A stretch of DNA of 64,000 nt from Paratinospora sagittata (taxonomy: Eukaryota > Streptophyta > Magnoliopsida > Ranunculales > Menispermaceae): positions 14,695,501 through 14,759,500 of the forward strand of contig CM069596.1 in assembly GCA_035771175.1 (NCBI GenBank). The letters run 5' to 3'. Of the stretch, positions 61,790-64,000 are shown in pieces. The translations under genes and the position numbers were made by a program. Positions within the stretch are counted from its first letter, which is position 1; each line of letters begins with the position of its first letter. Below the pieces are notes generated by a model. It was not told where the DNA came from. It ran no database searches and was given only the letters and a program-made list of their open reading frames with translations.

Positions 61790-62282
61790 ACCCATTTTTT
61801 TTCTTTTTTCGAAAGAACTAGGGTAGATTCATTCAAAACAAAGAATTAAGGAGGTACAAGATTCATATGGATGACATGATTTTTCCACTGGGAACCTCTT
61901 CTACCCAAACAATATGATCTTCAATGGACAAGTCAAACTTGGCAATTTCGTGAGCTACCGAGTTGCTTGATCTGTCTGTGGCCATGAGAGAAACCATTGA
62001 CCGGGTAATTCGCAGTTATATAGCTGACATCTCAGATAAGGTTATCAATCTCCAATCGGGATGAAGTCTTCGAATTAATTAGATTTATCACTGTCTGAGA
62101 GTCCAATTCCACCCAAATTGGGAAGCACCATGAGTCTACTATCAAAAACAATCCTTCCTTCAAGGCCAGACATTCTGCTATCTCAATTGATGTATTAATG
62201 TTTAGCCTTTTTGCTGCTACAACCATTATCTCACCGTACTCGTTTATGATCACCATGCCCAGTCCTATTTGCCAACTGTTTC
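61790..62282 (-). pseudogene. L1-type LINE fragment (RNase H) inserted in a foldback arm
   Basis: Minus strand: MVIINEYGEIM, EIAECLALKEGL, VELDSQTVINLI, then after a stop and a frameshift RSSNSVAHEIAKFDLSIEDH and a stop at 61865-61863. This is the RVT_3 RNase H end of a plant non-LTR element. Beyond the stop come a short 3' UTR and a poly(A) tail (T run at 61795-61811 on the plus strand). It interrupts the right arm exactly where the two arms lose pairing, so it is a later 5'-truncated insertion. Confidence 0.75.
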
Positions 62283-62484
62283 AATGGACGACATGCATGT
62301 TTTTTACTTTTTTTATGGGTCACCCAATCAATTTAAAGAAAAAAAAAACTATAGGCAAGTTTTGGACAAGTTGGCGCCACGTCTGCGCCAATGTGTCCAA
62401 AACATGCCTAAATATGAATATATTATTTTTTGCTACCTATTTTTAGATTTAATAAAAAAATCTTGCCTAAATTTGTCAAAAATC

Positions 62485-62871
62485 CCTACTCTTCCTTATG
62501 AGAAAATTATGTGTTGGATTGCCAATATACATCCATTAAAAAAAATATCAACCTTACTTGCTCAAAAGTTGATTTTGTGAGAAAACTTTTAATATCAATG
62601 AGTATATTAATGCACGTCTAGAAGGAAACTTAATATTTTCTTTTCCTCTTTGCATTGAGTGAATCTTATTATTATTATCTCCGATCAAACAACCATAAGA
62701 AAAGTTTATTTATTTTATTTTTGAGAAATTATTTTTTGATATAAAACTATATTTTTTTAAAAAAAATTTCCCAAACTATCAAACATGCCTTAAATAACTT
62801 GAAAATAATTGGCTAAGATTGGTAGAAGAGGCGTGGTATAATAAATAAGAAACTCAATTGTTAAGGGAATG
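62485..62871. other. AT-rich spacer
   Basis: No recognised feature between the foldback element and the LTR at the window edge. Confidence 0.5.
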
Positions 62872-64000
62872 TGTCACACCCCGCCCGGACGCGCCTAAAT
62901 CGGTAGAACACTCACAGGCGGGACACGAATGCATTATAACAATAACTGAGTACGCGAATACACAATTGAGTACAAATCTAATTTTATTAATTTCAAAATA
63001 TATTTTTGTACAAAATATGATTGAGGGAACATCCTCCCAAAATATCCCTATAATTAACAATGGTTACAAAATGTGGGCCCAAAAACCTCTACCCAGTCCA
63101 CCCTAAACTCCCGAAAAAATTTGGATAACAACGGGGTGAGCCATTGCCCAGTGGATAAAATAGTTTATGAATATGACAATTAATAAAGGAAACATCATAA
63201 TCAAATATCAATATACAACATAACATCATAATCAATACAACATGTATGTATGCATGACACAGTCTCGTAATGGTTTCATGATTATACGACGCCATGAGTT
63301 CACGTACAAATGTCTATCCTCAGGTAAACCCGAGTTCTCATTGTACGTCCCTCCCCAAGGTCGTCGCCCTAGATTCACATACAAATGTCCATCCCTAGGA
63401 AATCCTAGGTTCTTATTGTACGTCCCTCTCTAGAGAACTATCAAGAATGGTGAGCATTGCTTCTAACTATTTTGTGGATCATAAACCACTTACGTCCCTA
63501 GGTAGTGTTTATGTATGAAGTCAATGCATGAGCAGGTCCGGTCTTTACTAACGTTAGACAGGATGTGGCAGCGTTTGGTGATTTTTATACCACGAGCAAG
63601 GTTAGGATGTTTAGTATCACTTGTACAAGCTAATAGCTTTCAAATAAGACCAACCAGATCAGTCTCCAGTTGAGAAGTGGGACACGAGGTCCACTTAAAT
63701 ACAAATCATCTAGAGCAGCACGCTGCCTCCCGTTCACAATTTAAAGTTACTGAGGACAAGACTAAGTCTGGTTGAGCCAGATTGACCACTAATTCGGCAT
63801 AGTAACGGTGTAATACATGAACTCCAAATGTACATGCATAAGTATGACAGGTATAAACATTATATGTGACAATGCAGAGTAAATGAATAGTAGACATAAT
63901 GATAAATGAATGTAAACTTTAATAAAAGTCATAAGACACGCAAACCTATGTTTTATTCCCCACCTTCTGATAAAATCACCTTCTGGAATTGGCATTTTCT
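62872..64000 (-). mobile_element. Gypsy LTR, minus orientation, cut by the window edge
   Basis: The plus strand begins TGTCACACCCCGCCCGGACG, the complement of the LTR end at 36271-36286. The match continues, diverged, through the complement of the poly-T, GCTCACCCC and gagactgtgtcatgc blocks, so it is the same family in the opposite direction. Beyond about 63320 the LTR continues into parts deleted from the copy at 36 kb. It contains a 72-bp tandem duplication (63300-63435). The rest of the element may lie outside the window. Confidence 0.8.
63300..63435. repeat. Two-copy tandem repeat in the edge LTR, about 72 bp unit
   Basis: Two copies of a phrase running from acntacaaatgtc-atcc through ttctcattgtacgtccctc. 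Confidence 0.85.

Larger units (their letters stand above)
60885..62484. mobile_element. Foldback element with arms of about 550 bp
   Basis: The left arm 60885-61436 starts gatttttgacaaatttaggc. Its complement is found in 61471-61790 and again, after an insertion, in 62282-62484, which ends ttgtcaaaaatc. Shared phrases include attaaatctaaaaatagg, aggcaagttttggacac, aattgattgggtg, aacatgcatgtcg, cctacaaatgaaaa, gtcgttcactttatt (inverted) and ccttgttcgattt. Only about 35 bases separate the arms. I could not find a target duplication. No coding capacity of its own. Confidence 0.8.

Overview
This is nuclear DNA from a flowering plant, almost certainly a eudicot. The evidence is large GT-AG introns, AT-rich intergenic DNA and plant-type transposons of nearly every class. 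No feature fixes the species. No tRNA or rRNA gene, CRISPR array or prokaryotic operon was seen.

Left part (about 0.5-25.5 kb, minus strand): one intact host gene, a group B mitogen-activated protein kinase of the MPK4 type. It has six exons encoding 378 residues, with a TEY activation loop and a common docking site. Its 1.1 kb of coding sequence is spread over 25 kb because the introns are full of transposon debris: two L1-type LINE fragments, four 3' ends of RTE-like LINEs, a Ty1/copia pol fragment with its LTR, a decayed gag region, a 2.4 kb solo LTR with perfect 5-bp target duplications, and two tRNA-type SINEs. All ten splice sites are canonical and the reading frame is unbroken.

Middle part (about 26-47.3 kb): Mutator-like DNA. 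A 0.74 kb non-autonomous element with long terminal inverted repeats sits about 0.5 kb upstream of the kinase start codon. Some 50 bp further on begins what looks like a single Mutator-like element of about 20.5 kb (26781-47300). Its ends are related inverted repeats flanked by 9-bp direct repeats that match at 8 positions. It carries a decayed MuDR-type transposase gene (MULE domain, SWIM zinc finger, CCHC knuckle) and, just downstream on the same strand, a decayed plant mobile domain (PMD) gene. It has been enlarged by retroelements: a Ty3/gypsy pol fragment fused to part of its LTR, a 1.3 kb solo LTR, and a 2.9 kb LTR lacking target duplications. Next to its right end is a five-copy tandem array that is present in two copies in the small element. 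This composite is the most interesting structure in the window.

Right part (47.3-64 kb): AT-rich repeats with palindromic GGCGT/ACGCC-type motifs and a diverged direct duplication, a five-copy tandem array of about 92 bp, the first two coding exons of an ARGLU1-like SR-family protein (minus strand, later exons not found), an L1-type LINE 3' half interrupted by one stop codon, a 1.6 kb foldback element whose right arm is split by another LINE fragment, and at the window edge a minus-strand LTR of the same family as the gypsy element at 33.6-36.3 kb.

Only the MPK4-type gene looks fully functional. The ARGLU1-like locus is uncertain and the remaining coding sequence is transposon-derived and broken. 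All identifications rest on reading the sequence and on knowledge of the families; no database search was run.
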